Source of the DNA: Panulirus ornatus | Taxonomy: Eukaryota > Arthropoda > Malacostraca > Decapoda > Palinuridae | Reading direction: 5' to 3' | Length of the DNA stretch: 64,000 bases | Assembly (NCBI RefSeq): GCF_036320965.1 | Contig: NC_092225.1 | Span: 7,696,502 to 7,760,501, forward strand | In this document: one piece after another, positions 10,790 through 21,450 of the stretch | Numbering within the stretch: position 1 is the stretch's first letter | How the letters are laid out: every line of letters starts with the position of its first letter | Program-made: the position numbers and the translations under genes | Notes under the pieces: model-generated | Told to the model about the DNA's origin: nothing | Databases searched by the model: none | Seen by the model: only the letters and a program-made list of their open reading frames with translations

Positions 10790-12526
10790 GTAACTGAGCA
10801 GTGCATGTCAATCCTCTTCTGAAAGCGATTCACGTCTTATATGTCATGATGGTCAACCTGCTTGATCGCATCGCTGGGTCGACAGCAATACAAACACCGA
10901 GCCTGATGAGACGTTCCAACCAGTTGAAGAAGTTCACCTTCTTTCACACCACAACAGCATACACACCCTTGATCATGAATAAGAACCATGCCTCTACGCT
11001 ACAGAATGGGAATAAATAAGAGATCCCCATTCCATATCTTTAAAGTCAAAAGCTTATCTGTTAAGCTGTGCATGTACCATAACTGCACAGTGATGCGAAA
11101 TATTTCAGTTCAATTAAGCCATCAATCAAATTTATTAAATAAAGAGGCTGATTTTTTAATTATTTCAGTAACATCAGTAATATTACACTTTTCCTGCAAC
11201 AAAATACTACAGTAGATATCACCAACAAAAACAAAAACCTTCACCATAACAAACGTTACACAGAAATTTTAGAAATGATAATCTTGGTCAAAATACACAT
11301 CAGTAGCTCATACGATAGATTACCATCAGAATGATAATGACCAACATGTTTCTCACAAGTGCCATCACCTCAGCACGTATGTCTGTCTATTACGCCTTTA
11401 AACATTCATTTCCAATATCAATTAGACCGAGGACGACGGGAATGTTTCACAATAGAGACATAAAGGTACAAAAACTGTATTAGTTACTTAGCCTTCACGT
11501 AAGATCTAGCAACAATTTAATCTTCCGTCTAGATCTAAAGCGCTACTTTCTCCATTATTGCCTTATGAAAAGTACATCTATTCTCCAAATACGATATCAT
11601 GGCTTGAACTATTTTTTGCATCTGAGGTGTCAAACGGCATTTTAGCGGACAATCAAAACTACACTGCCACAGACACTTAGAAAATGCAAATCTATTCAAC
11701 TCAGATCAGAAGCTGGACCAAGTACGGACTGTGGGTGTAGAAGGCCCTCGATGACCACTCCAGGCATACCCTTGATTTCCCTACAGTGTTTCTGATCAGC
11801 GAACGAATGAAGAGGAAGCCACTTTACCCCTCACGCTGCCCAATAAACAGGATCCAGTCCTAAGATGTAAACTAAATAACTTTATCGAATAAAATAAGCT
11901 ACATAATCAAGGACAACACAGTTTTAGAGCGGAACGATCTTGCCTGTCTCCCTCAGCGTCTTGATCACCATGACAAGATTATAAGGGCATTGGAAAACTA
12001 AGAAAATATTGACATGACACATACAGACTCTGCAAGAACCTTTTGATAAATGTGACCACGACGTCGCAAGACATGAAATGCGTAAGATGGGAATAACCGA
12101 CAACATTGGACTACCAACGAGCTTGTGTAAATCAAGCTATATCCAGTGCCTTCATGGCAAAGCTTTGTTTCCCCAAGGAACGGTGATCGCACACCTTATG
12201 TTCCTCATTCTCATATCTGACACCGACGCACGAGCGAGTCGCTGTTTCATATCCTCCTTCGCATAACACAAATGTTATGAAAATCTCGTTAATCGAACAC
12301 TCAGAAAATACAAAAAAAATATATATACAAACCCTTCTAATAGGCCACCGAAAACAACATGCTTTTCAGTGAGGAATAATAGTTCCAACACCACCATTAG
12401 GGCGTGAGTTCAGAATCTAAAAGCAGTTCAGAACACCAGACGAACACAGCCAAAATCCTACCACGAAACAACTATAAGAGAGACTTCTGAGTAATAGTGT
12501 CTCGTAACCTTTCCCTTCAGCGAAAT
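10790..12526. other. Unassigned DNA
   Basis: Unique-looking, somewhat AT-rich sequence. Short frames of 60-75 codons show no domain signature and no clear splice-flanked exon. I see no RNA gene. Confidence 0.5.
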
Positions 12527-12535
12527 AAATATATA

Positions 12536-12720
12536 TATATATATCTTTCTTTCTTTCAAACTATTCGCCATTTCCCGCATTAGCGAGGTAGCGTCAAGAA
12601 CAGAGGACTGGGCCTCTGAGGGAATATCTTCACCTGGCCCCCTTCTCTGTTCCTTCTTTTGGAAAATTAAAAAAAAAAAAAAAGAAAATGATGAGAGGGG
12701 AGGATTTCCAGCCTCCCGCT

Positions 12721-12723
<3 letters not shown>
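12536..12723 (-). mobile_element. Non-autonomous LINE derivative (SIDE-like), 5'-truncated
   Basis: On the minus strand this short repeat ends with the GC-rich hairpin GCTACCTCGCTAATGCGGG and a TTTGAAAGAAAG tail leading into TA repeats (12527-12543). Upstream come AGTCCTCTGTTCTTGACG, a CAGGTGAAGATATTCCCTC segment and a T-rich stretch near 12670. The hairpin is shared with the LINE 3' end. The 5' module seen in the complete copy at 48807-49062 is only started here (12690-12723) before a TA array cuts it. It has no coding capacity. Confidence 0.75.

Positions 12724-12770
<47 letters not shown>
12724..12770 (-). repeat. (TA)n plus T-run, tail of LINE copy 3
   Basis: About 15 TA units followed by 17 T; on the minus strand this is the A-run and TA tail of the adjacent LINE copy. 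It joins that tail to the 5' side of the SIDE-like repeat. Confidence 0.93.
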
Positions 12771-14347
12771 ATACTTTGTCGCTGTCTCCCGCGTTTGCGA
12801 GGTAGCGCAAGGAAACAGACGAAAGAAATGGCCCAACCCCCCCCCCATACACATGTACATACACACGTCCACACACGCAAATATACATACCTACACAGCT
12901 TTCCATGGTTTACCCCAGACGCTTCACATGCCTTGATTCACTCCACTGACAGCACGTCAACCCCTGTATACCACATCGCTCCAATTCACTCTATTCCTTG
13001 CCCTCCTTACACCCTCCTGCATGTTCAGGCCCCGATCACACAAAATCTTTTTCACTCCATCTTTCCACCTCCAATTTGGTCTCCCTCTTCTCCTCGTTCC
13101 CTCCACCTCCGACACATATATCCTCTTGGTCAATCTTTCCTCACTCATTCTCTCCATGTGACCAAACCATTTCAAAACACCCTCTTCTGCTCTCTCAACC
13201 ACGCTCTTTTTATTTCCACACATCTCTCTTACCCTTACGTTACTTACTCGATCAAACCACCTCACACCACACATTGTCCTCAAACATCTCATTTCCAGCA
13301 CATCCATCCTCCTGCGCACAACTCTATCCATAGCCCACGCCTCGCAACCATACAACATTGTTGGAACCACTATTCCTTCAAACATACCCATTTTTGCTTT
13401 CCGAGATACTGTTCTCGACTTCCACACATTTTTCAAGGCTCCCAAAATTTTCGCCCCCTCCCCCACCCTATGATCCACTTCCGCTTCCATGGTTCCATCC
13501 GCTGACAGATCCACTCCCAGATATCTAAAACACTTCACTTCCTCCAGTTTTTCTCCATTCAAACTCACCTCCCAATTGACTTGACCCTCAACCCTACTGT
13601 ACCTAATAACCTTGCTCTTATTCACATTTACTCTTAACTTTCTTCTTCCACACACTTTACCAAACTCAGTCACCAGCTTCTGCAGTTTCTCACATGAATC
13701 AGCCACCAGCGCTGTATCATCAGCGAACAACAACTGACTCACTTCCCAAGCTCTCTCATCCCCAACAGACTTCATACTTGCCCCTCTTTCCAGGACTCTT
13801 GCATTTACCTCCCTAACAACCCCATCCATAAACAAATTAAACAACCATGGAGACATCACACACCCCTGCCGCAAACCTACATTCACTGAGAACCAATCAC
13901 TTTCCTCTCTTCCTACACGTACACATGCCTTACATCCTCGATAAAAACTTTTCACTGCTTCTAACAACTTGCCTCCCACACCATATATTCTTAATACCTT
14001 CCACAGAGCATCTCTATCAACTCTATCATATGCCTTCTCCAGATCCATAAATGCTACATACAAATCCATTTGCTTTTCTAAGTATTTCTCACATACATTC
14101 TTCAAAGCAAACACCTGATCCACACATCCTCTACCACTTCTGAAACCGCACTGCTCTTCCCCAATCTGATGCTCTGTACATGCCTTCACCCTCTCAATCA
14201 ATACCCTCCCATATAATTTACCAGGAATACTCAACAAACTTATACCTCTGTAATTTGAGCACTCACTCTTATCCCCTTTGCCTTTGTACAATGGCACTAT
14301 GCACGCATTCCGCCAATCCTCAGGCACCTCACCATGAGTCATACATG
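12771..14347 (-). mobile_element. LINE copy 3, subfamily A, 5'-truncated
   Basis: Minus-strand LINE copy with intact RT from the [19 protein letters not shown] block to the C-terminus, followed by the short A-type 3' UTR and hairpin (12771-12956). The 5' end at about 14347 abuts a tRNA-like foldback. Close to identical to copies 1, 4, 7 and 17, which implies recent insertion. Confidence 0.92.
12957..14347 (-). CDS. LINE reverse transcriptase, open 5'-truncated frame
   Basis: An uninterrupted frame of about 463 LINE codons. All core RT motifs are present: [15 protein letters not shown], motif [10 protein letters not shown], motif [12 protein letters not shown], motif C FADD, the [12 protein letters not shown] segment and RYLGVDLS. 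It also keeps the conserved C-terminal WFGHMERM and GRPNWRW. The endonuclease and the first RT block (GLDGIAVEF) are missing through truncation, and the first seven or so codons of the open frame come from flanking DNA. The product would be an enzyme fragment at best. Confidence 0.85.
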
Positions 14348-14350
14348 AGT

Positions 14351-14435
14351 CCAACAGCTAGGATCGAACCCGGGTCCCCTGCGTAGGAGGCGGGATCACT
14401 ACTGCAGGGGACTCGGGTTCGATCCTGGCTGTTGG
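14351..14435. repeat. tRNA-like foldback (possible SINE scrap)
   Basis: Two 32-bp arms, 14351-14382 and 14404-14435, are inverted copies of each other with two mismatches and a 21-bp spacer. Each arm contains GGGTTCGATCC or its complement, a good match to the tRNA T-arm/B-box. A full cloverleaf cannot be drawn, so it is not a tRNA gene. A tRNA-derived SINE end, duplicated in inverted orientation, is the simplest reading. Confidence 0.6.
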
Positions 14436-14487
14436 AGGTTGGTATGTTATATGGTAGTGCGCTTTCATATGCACTATTTACGTCTGC

Positions 14488-14609
<122 letters not shown>

Positions 14610-16336
14610 CTTTGTCGCTGTCTCCCGCGTTTGCGAGGTAGCGCAAGGAAACAGACGAAAGAAATGGCCCAACCCACCCCCATACACATGCCTTGATTCA
14701 ATCCACTGACAGCACGTCAACCCCGGTATACCACATCGCTCCAATTCACTCTATTCTTTGCCCTCCTTTCACCCTCCTGCATGTTCAGGCCCCGATCACA
14801 CAAAATCTTTTTCACTCCATCTTTTCACCTCCAATTTGGTCTCCCTCTTCTCCTCGTTCCCTCCACCTCCGACACATATATCCTCTTGGTCAATCTTTCC
14901 TCACTCATTCTCTCCATGTGACCAAACCATTTCAAAACACCCTCTTCTGCTCTCTCAACCACGCTCTTTTTATTTCCACACATCTCTCTTACCCTTACGT
15001 TACTTACTCGATCAAACCACCTCACACCACACATTGTCCTCAAACATCTCATTTCCAGCACATCCATCCTCCTGCGCACAACTCTATCCATAGTCCACGC
15101 CTCGCAACCATACAACATTGTTGGAACCACTATTCCTTCAAACATACCCATTTTTGCTTTCCGAGATAATGTTCTCGACTTCCACACATTCTTCAAGGCT
15201 CCCAGAATTTTCGCCCCCTCCCCCACCCTATGATTCACTTCCGCTTCCATGGTTCCATCCGCTGCCAGATCCACTCCCAGATATCTAAAACACTTCACTT
15301 CCTCCAGTTTTTCTCCATTCAAACTCACCTCCCAATTGACTTGACCCTCAACCCTACTGTACCTAATAACCTTGCTCTTATTCACATTTACTCTTAACTT
15401 TCTTCTTTCACACACTTTACCAAACTCAGTCACCAGCTTCTGCAGTTTCTCACATGAATCAGCCACCAGCGCTGTATCATCAGCGAACAACAACTGACTC
15501 ACTTCCCAAGTTCTCTCATCCCCAACAGACTTCATACTTGCCCCTCTTTCCAAAACTCTTGCATTCACCTCCCTAACAACCCCATCCATAAACAAATTAA
15601 ACAACCATGGAGACATCACACACCCCTGCCGCAAACCTACATTCACTGAGAACCAATCACTTTCCTCTCTTCCTACACGTACACATGCCTTACATCCTCG
15701 ATAAAAACTTTTCACTGCTTCTAACAACTTGCCTCCCACACCATATATTCTTAATACCTTCCACAGAGCATCTCTATCAACTCTATCATATGCCTTCTCC
15801 AGATCCATAAATGCTACATACAAATCCATTTGCTTTTCTAAGTATTTCTCACATACATTCTTCAAAGCAAACACCTGATCCACACATCCTCTACCACTTC
15901 TGAAACCACACTGCTCTTCCCCAATCTGATGCTCTGTACATGCCTTCACTCTCTCAATCAATACCCTCCCATATAATTTGCCAGGAATACTCAACAAACT
16001 TATACCTCTGTAATTTGAGCACTCACTCTTATCTCCTTTGCCTTTGTACAATGGCACTATGCACGCATTCCGCCAATCCTCAGGCACCTCACCATGAGTC
16101 ATACACACATTAAATAACCTTACCAACCAGTCAAGAATACAGTCATCCCCTTTTTTAATAAATTCCACTGCAATACCATCCAAACCTGCTGCCTTGCCGG
16201 CTTTCATCTTCCGCAAAGCTTTTACTACCTCTTCTCTGTTTACGAAATCATTTTCCCTAACCCTCTCACTTTGCTCACCACCTCGACCAAAACACCCTAT
16301 ATCTGCCACTCTATCATCAAACACATTCAACAAACC
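14610..16336 (-). mobile_element. LINE copy 4, subfamily A, 5'-truncated
   Basis: Minus-strand copy starting just upstream of the RT domain (LLNVFDDRVADIGCFGRGG) with a short TA stretch (16337-16348) at its 5' junction. The 3' UTR is shortened by about 75 bp: the deletion joins two CACATG words that lie apart in sister copies. This is a private lesion. Otherwise nearly identical to copy 3. Confidence 0.92.
14717..16336 (-). pseudogene. LINE reverse transcriptase with late nonsense mutation
   Basis: The frame is open from the 5' truncation through all RT motifs ([36 protein letters not shown]) and the GRPNWR block. At 14825-14827 a TGG tryptophan codon has become TGA, removing the last 36 or so codons. 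The polymerase core is intact. Codons upstream of 16336 in the same open frame are not LINE sequence and are an accidental extension. Confidence 0.85.
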
Positions 16337-16559
16337 TATATATATATAGATGGTAAGCTGGATCCTGCCAACCTTCAGGAAATGGAGAAAAAAAAACCCA
16401 GAGATGATGCTTCTCAATGCACTAATATTCTCATGATCAGAATATTGCTGTGTGCTAATATCAGTTTTCAAGGCACACGACACAGCAGTATCGGGAAGTG
16501 TGCAAAGACTTTTCACGACTCGTGCTGACCAGGTAAAGGAAATGAACTGATGAAGCGGC
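16337..16559. other. Flank of copy 4, unassigned
   Basis: Short TA stretch then unique DNA. The open minus-strand frame that continues from the LINE through here has no match that I recognise. Confidence 0.4.
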
Positions 16560-16780
16560 TGTACATTTTGGAGCTCAAAAGGAGGACACATACCTGGTTT
16601 ACATCTAGCGTGATCTTCGAAGGTCTTCTGGTCCAAGACATCTGGCTGAATCTAAGCTGCTGATTTGGGCTGTTGGTCAGCCAACCTGTTGGTAGCCGCA
16701 GCCAACAGTCCTATGTAATCACTACAATCTGGCTGGTCTGGTACACACTTATCCAGGATCATTTCTTCACTGTACATTCC
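16560..16780 (-). mobile_element. CR1-like LINE C-terminal relic
   Basis: The minus strand reads PDQPDCSDYIGLLAAATNRLADQ, which matches in layout the closing VPD.P....Y....AAASN...DQ segment of CR1-like elements and the corresponding part of the relic at 7900-8770 (LGHRAAASNNLVYQ). Only this terminal segment is recognisable. Confidence 0.55.
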
Positions 16781-19102
16781 ACAGTGTTCCTGATGGTTGG
16801 AGGCAATGTGTTATATGGTTTTGGGCCCATGTACATCGTAGAATGCATGGTTTGCAACCTACACTAAAAGTTAACCCTTTACTGGTACGACAGGAATGAA
16901 AAAACTGTAATATATTACATACGAACTGAAAAGTTCAATACCTTGAACGTCCGGGACACAAGATAATTGAGTACATTACCTGTAGCCATCAGGAACACTA
17001 CAGGACGTCAGGTGGAAAAATTTATGAAGGCCCCTCGATATGTATTTACAAAGTGTAGCTATCGTAGCAGCCAGGCTGTGGTGGTTATGTGGGCCTGCGG
17101 ACCGCAGCCTCCAACACCTTTGGTCGACAAATGGCCCACCTCAGCAGCTGTCAGCAGTCGTAGGGGAGGGTAGAAGATCTCGAAAAACTATGTCAGGTAA
17201 TACACCAGGCAAACCCTAAACCCAACCCAGCACCCAAAGTCCGACTTAATACCTCTGATCCCAACCCATTATTCCTGGACTCAGCCTAACATTCCTAGAC
17301 CCAGCCCAATACTCTTGGACCCAGAGTAACACTGTAAAACCTAGCCTCATGTTGACTCCTGGACCCAGACCAGTATTCCCGTCCAGCCAACAAAGTGACG
17401 GCGACGCCCACGAATCCCGAGAAAGAGGCGGTGTTTGTTTACCTCAAGTTGCAGAGAGGCGCTACTTCGCGGCCGACCATTGAGGCAAACCCTCCGTCAT
17501 CCTGCACCAGCTACTGTTGCTGCTCCTGTTCGCTGTTCCCGTTCCTCGTGCTCTTGATGTTCCTGCTACTGCTCCTGTGTCTATTACATTTGTCCCCGCT
17601 CATGTCACTACTGGTGTTCCATGGTAATGGGAGTAGTTTCTCGCTGCTGCTGCTGGTGGTGCTGATGTTTGCCGTACAACTATTACTGCTGGTAATATTT
17701 TTCATCTTGCTACAATTGTCTTTCCTTGGTACTTTAGCTCTCGTTCTCTCCGTTCAGCTAACTGTTTCTCTTAACTGCTCTTCCCCTGAGGACAACGATG
17801 GTCGGTCTTCCCACCATCAAGTATATCTCCTTTAGTCAAGACCCCTGTAACAGTAAAATCCTTGCCACAACGAGCGACATGGCAACCTTCCCTCCTTGTA
17901 CGGTGTCATATGACACCTCGGGACCAACTCGCCCAAGTGCTTACGGGCGTCAGCCTGGTAAGGGGAGACGCACAGAAAATAATAGAGGACCCTGTTACTC
18001 TGTGACACGGTCGTTACTGCTACAGCGACGCCACGCCAGACGTACTTACCAAGAGCAGTGCGGCTTGTACAAGGACGTGCACCACTTGAGCATAAATGCA
18101 CAGCCTTTGAGCATAAATGAAACATGTGTGAGCACGGACATGGACACATTAGAACAATATATCTACTACCGTAAGAAAATTCGCCTTTTTAAAGAAGGCT
18201 CTGAAAATACCCAACAAGAAATGGTGCCTCCACCACAGAGCTTATACACAGAGGGTACCGGACGACAGGCGTCGCAAGGCACCACAAGCAGGATACACCC
18301 TGGCCTTATGGCCACGGATGAACCACAAGAAGAATGGATGAACTCGTCTCTTTCCTGGGCACTTCAAGCAGAGGTCCCTCGCCTTCGTTAGTCACTAATA
18401 TCAATAAAGGGTTACTATTAAAACGACTTTAGATGCGACAAAGAATAACATGACAGAGCAGACACGACTTGTAATGATGTACAGAAGGGGCTCTGTACTA
18501 CCATCCACCTCCAGACGAGTACATCTGTCCCTGCCAAAGGCTCCTGCCATCGAAGCCACCTACCCAGCCCGGATACACACTCGTTTCTGATATACTATAA
18601 GAGGCAACCACAATTGTAATTTGTATGCATAGATATTGTACCAGCCAAAATCTATGTAACTCTTCGTGTATATCCATCAGTATCACACTATATTCTCTCA
18701 ATCATAAACCGTGGATTTATCCTAAACCTTCCCACTGAACTGCTGTATCACTACCAGTTCCAGTTTACCCTATATATATTGTGTACCAGATATGTGATTT
18801 GATTTCCCTCTCGAGTATAACGTAAAAGGTTAATATCTCGTACATAAACAGATCCTGATACTCTGTATATGTCTATCTTATGTTATACCAATGCCATCAA
18901 TACTCTTCCTCCTCTTCGGACAAGTCAAGGACCCTCTGTGACCCTGGGCCCCACTCGAGCCCTTATATCTCCCTCCTATGTCGCTGTACTGCACCCACTG
19001 TTCGCTCTGTACTCTGGCCTGCTGGCCACGTACACTTCACACATACCGTCACTGAAATGCTTTTGTCCTTTTTTTTTATCTAGCCAAATACAGATTTTCT
19101 GC
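16781..19102. other. Unassigned DNA with a degenerate short tandem repeat
   Basis: At about 17210-17385 words such as GACCCAGCCCAATACTCTTGG recur with a loose 20-25 bp spacing, a decayed minisatellite. Two plus-strand frames (17395-17835, Leu-rich, and 17798-18391, 197 codons) have no domain signature. The first is a CTG/CTC-rich stretch reading as poly-leucine, so both are unproven. No RNA gene seen. Confidence 0.45.
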
Positions 19103-19223
19103 ATCAAGAAATAATAATAATAGTAATAATAATAATAATAATAATGATAATAATAATAATAATATTAACAATAATATTAATAATAATAAAGTAATAATGA
19201 TGATGATGATAATAATAGTAATG

Positions 19224-19277
<54 letters not shown>

Positions 19278-19300
19278 TAATAATAATGATAACTAATAAT
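19103..19300. repeat. (AAT)n microsatellite
   Basis: Imperfect AAT array with TGATGATG interruptions near 19198. No LINE hairpin is attached on either side, so it is not clearly a retroposon tail. Confidence 0.95.
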
Positions 19301-20185
19301 AAACTACTCAAAACCATCGGATGGACGAAAACCTTTGGTGTATCCATAATGTACAATATTTCTCTGGTCGTATCTGTGACCCATACTAATATTCCTTTTC
19401 TCTGGTTTCCTCCCGTTATCTCCCTCGTCCCACGATGGAGAAAAAAAATAATGTCAGATTTACAAACTACACCAGACACTGCTTTCTGGCAGAAGTGTCT
19501 GCCTTGTAGACACGCTCTACAAAGGAGAGCTTCATCTCACATAAAAGAAAGGGACCTAAACTGATGTTAGTACGTCTGTGAGCTTTTAAAGTATTCTGAA
19601 AAAAACACCGGAGGATCTTTGAGCGTGTCTAACTTAGCGAGACGCAGCGTCGCGCTGGTCCATGTCGTACAGTGAAGTCTAAGGAAAAATATCTAACCCC
19701 TTGGAAAAGTGACACTGTGTATTCCCAACCTCTGTGTTCAAAGCTCTGGCTGCGTCTGTATCACCAACCTCCTTGACGATAAAATATTCACACAATATTT
19801 CATGTCATAAAAAAGAATGATTTCAAAAGAAATATTTCATGTCCTCGCCTTTGACCGCACTCTTTCCCTTACTGAGCAGCGGACCACGTTGGTTATTTAA
19901 CCTAATACGTGACGTGAATGGAAAATAAGGTTACCCTACATAATAAGGGGAAAAAAAAAACTGACTTACTAATTCTGGTGGCCAACCATGGGAGTCCAGG
20001 ACTCAAGTGACGCCAAGTTTAACATTTCAGAAGGTAGACAAGGAAACCCAAGAACAGTATATTTACACAGAGCATTTTCCTTTGTGAAGTACAAAATGTA
20101 TACTCGGAACGGTGCAAAAATTTACACGTCATTAAAATTCCTTGAAATATTAATGCAAGAGAAGGCAACTCTCGCTTCCCTGCAA

Positions 20186-20191
<6 letters not shown>
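19301..20191. other. Unassigned DNA
   Basis: No domain, RNA or array recognised. Confidence 0.5.

Positions 20192-20250
<59 letters not shown>
20192..20250. repeat. (CT)n microsatellite
   Basis: Perfect CT array of about 29 units. Confidence 0.97.
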
Positions 20251-20255
<5 letters not shown>

Positions 20256-21135
20256 GAGAGGACATGTTCACTTACACCTTTTCAGGGTAGTCGGACGCAT
20301 GTCACTTGACGTATTATCCCTCACGTTGGTCTTGGAGGGTTATCTCTTCCACAGCTCCTTATGCGACCACGATACAGTGTTGCTCCTCTCATCATTTGAT
20401 CTATGTGAGGCTACGGCCCATAAGGCCTACCTAAGCACGGGAGGCTCCTCACACACTCTGGCAGGTGTATACCTGGTGAATGCCTGGTGAAGTCTTCTGT
20501 CCACATAACCCAGACTAAGCTCAGGCTGTAAGGTTAAGTCATTGGCTACTAAGATGCACTTATTAATGTGATTCAGTTCTGTACCGAATCCCCGAGATGG
20601 TTCATAACAGGACTGTTGTTTAAAAAAAAAAAGTTGCCAAAGTCACCATAGTGAACGTGGGGAGAAGCTGTCCTGAAGAGAAAGAAATGCTCGGGTGGTG
20701 CATGAGCCTTGACCGGGGTGATGGCCTCATCCACGGGTTCATCAACACGTTCACAGTTGACACAGCTGGAGCCACGAATGGAACTTGGGGATCACTACGA
20801 ATACCACGGACCACTGGTCTGTGTTAACAAGCTAGGTAATGGCAGGGCGTCACAGGTCACTACGTCTGTGGGATTACAAAGTCCCAACACCAGAGGCACG
20901 ATGACCAATATTACTCCGACTTCAACGCTGGAAATCATCTGCCTCCTATGACAAAGTCCATATGAACATCAATCCTTAGCTGTTATACATCAGTGTGGTA
21001 ACAGAGATATACAAACCATAAGAATACAGGTACACTAAAGGCTTACAGGAAGTCTCTCCCAAAGAAGAAAAAAAGACATCACTGTGACATCATCAATATG
21101 GCAGACAGGATCAATAACAATATCCTGGCGAGTTC
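20251..21135. other. Unassigned DNA, possible CR1-like 3' scrap
   Basis: Near 20480-20560 the sequence GAATGCCTGGTGAAGTCTTC and GCTCAGGCTGTAAGG resembles GAATGCCTACTAAAGTCTTC at 7945 in the CR1-like relic, so a small 3' fragment of that family may lie here. The rest has no recognisable feature. Confidence 0.35.
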
Positions 21136-21359
<224 letters not shown>

Positions 21360-21362
21360 CAA

Positions 21363-21364
<2 letters not shown>

Positions 21365-21447
<83 letters not shown>
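21365..21447 (-). repeat. (TA)n tail of LINE copy 5
   Basis: About 41 TA units leading into the minus-strand LINE hairpin at 21456. Confidence 0.95.

Positions 21448-21450
<3 letters not shown>

Noticed and set aside
14404..14435. A tRNA gene
   Set aside because: Only a T-arm-like segment is present; no acceptor, D or anticodon stem can be paired.
14825..16636. A 603-codon reverse transcriptase with its own N-terminal domain
   Set aside because: The first 100 or so residues lie upstream of the LINE 5' truncation (16336), across a TA stretch, and read non-LINE flank. It is an accidental open frame.
17395..17835. Leu-rich 146-codon membrane-like protein
   Set aside because: Leucine richness comes from CTG/CTC-rich DNA near 17510-17700. 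No signal of a real start, splice structure or family.
17798..18391. 197-codon plus-strand frame
   Set aside because: Ordinary composition but no recognisable domain or neighbour. Left as unassigned rather than called a gene.
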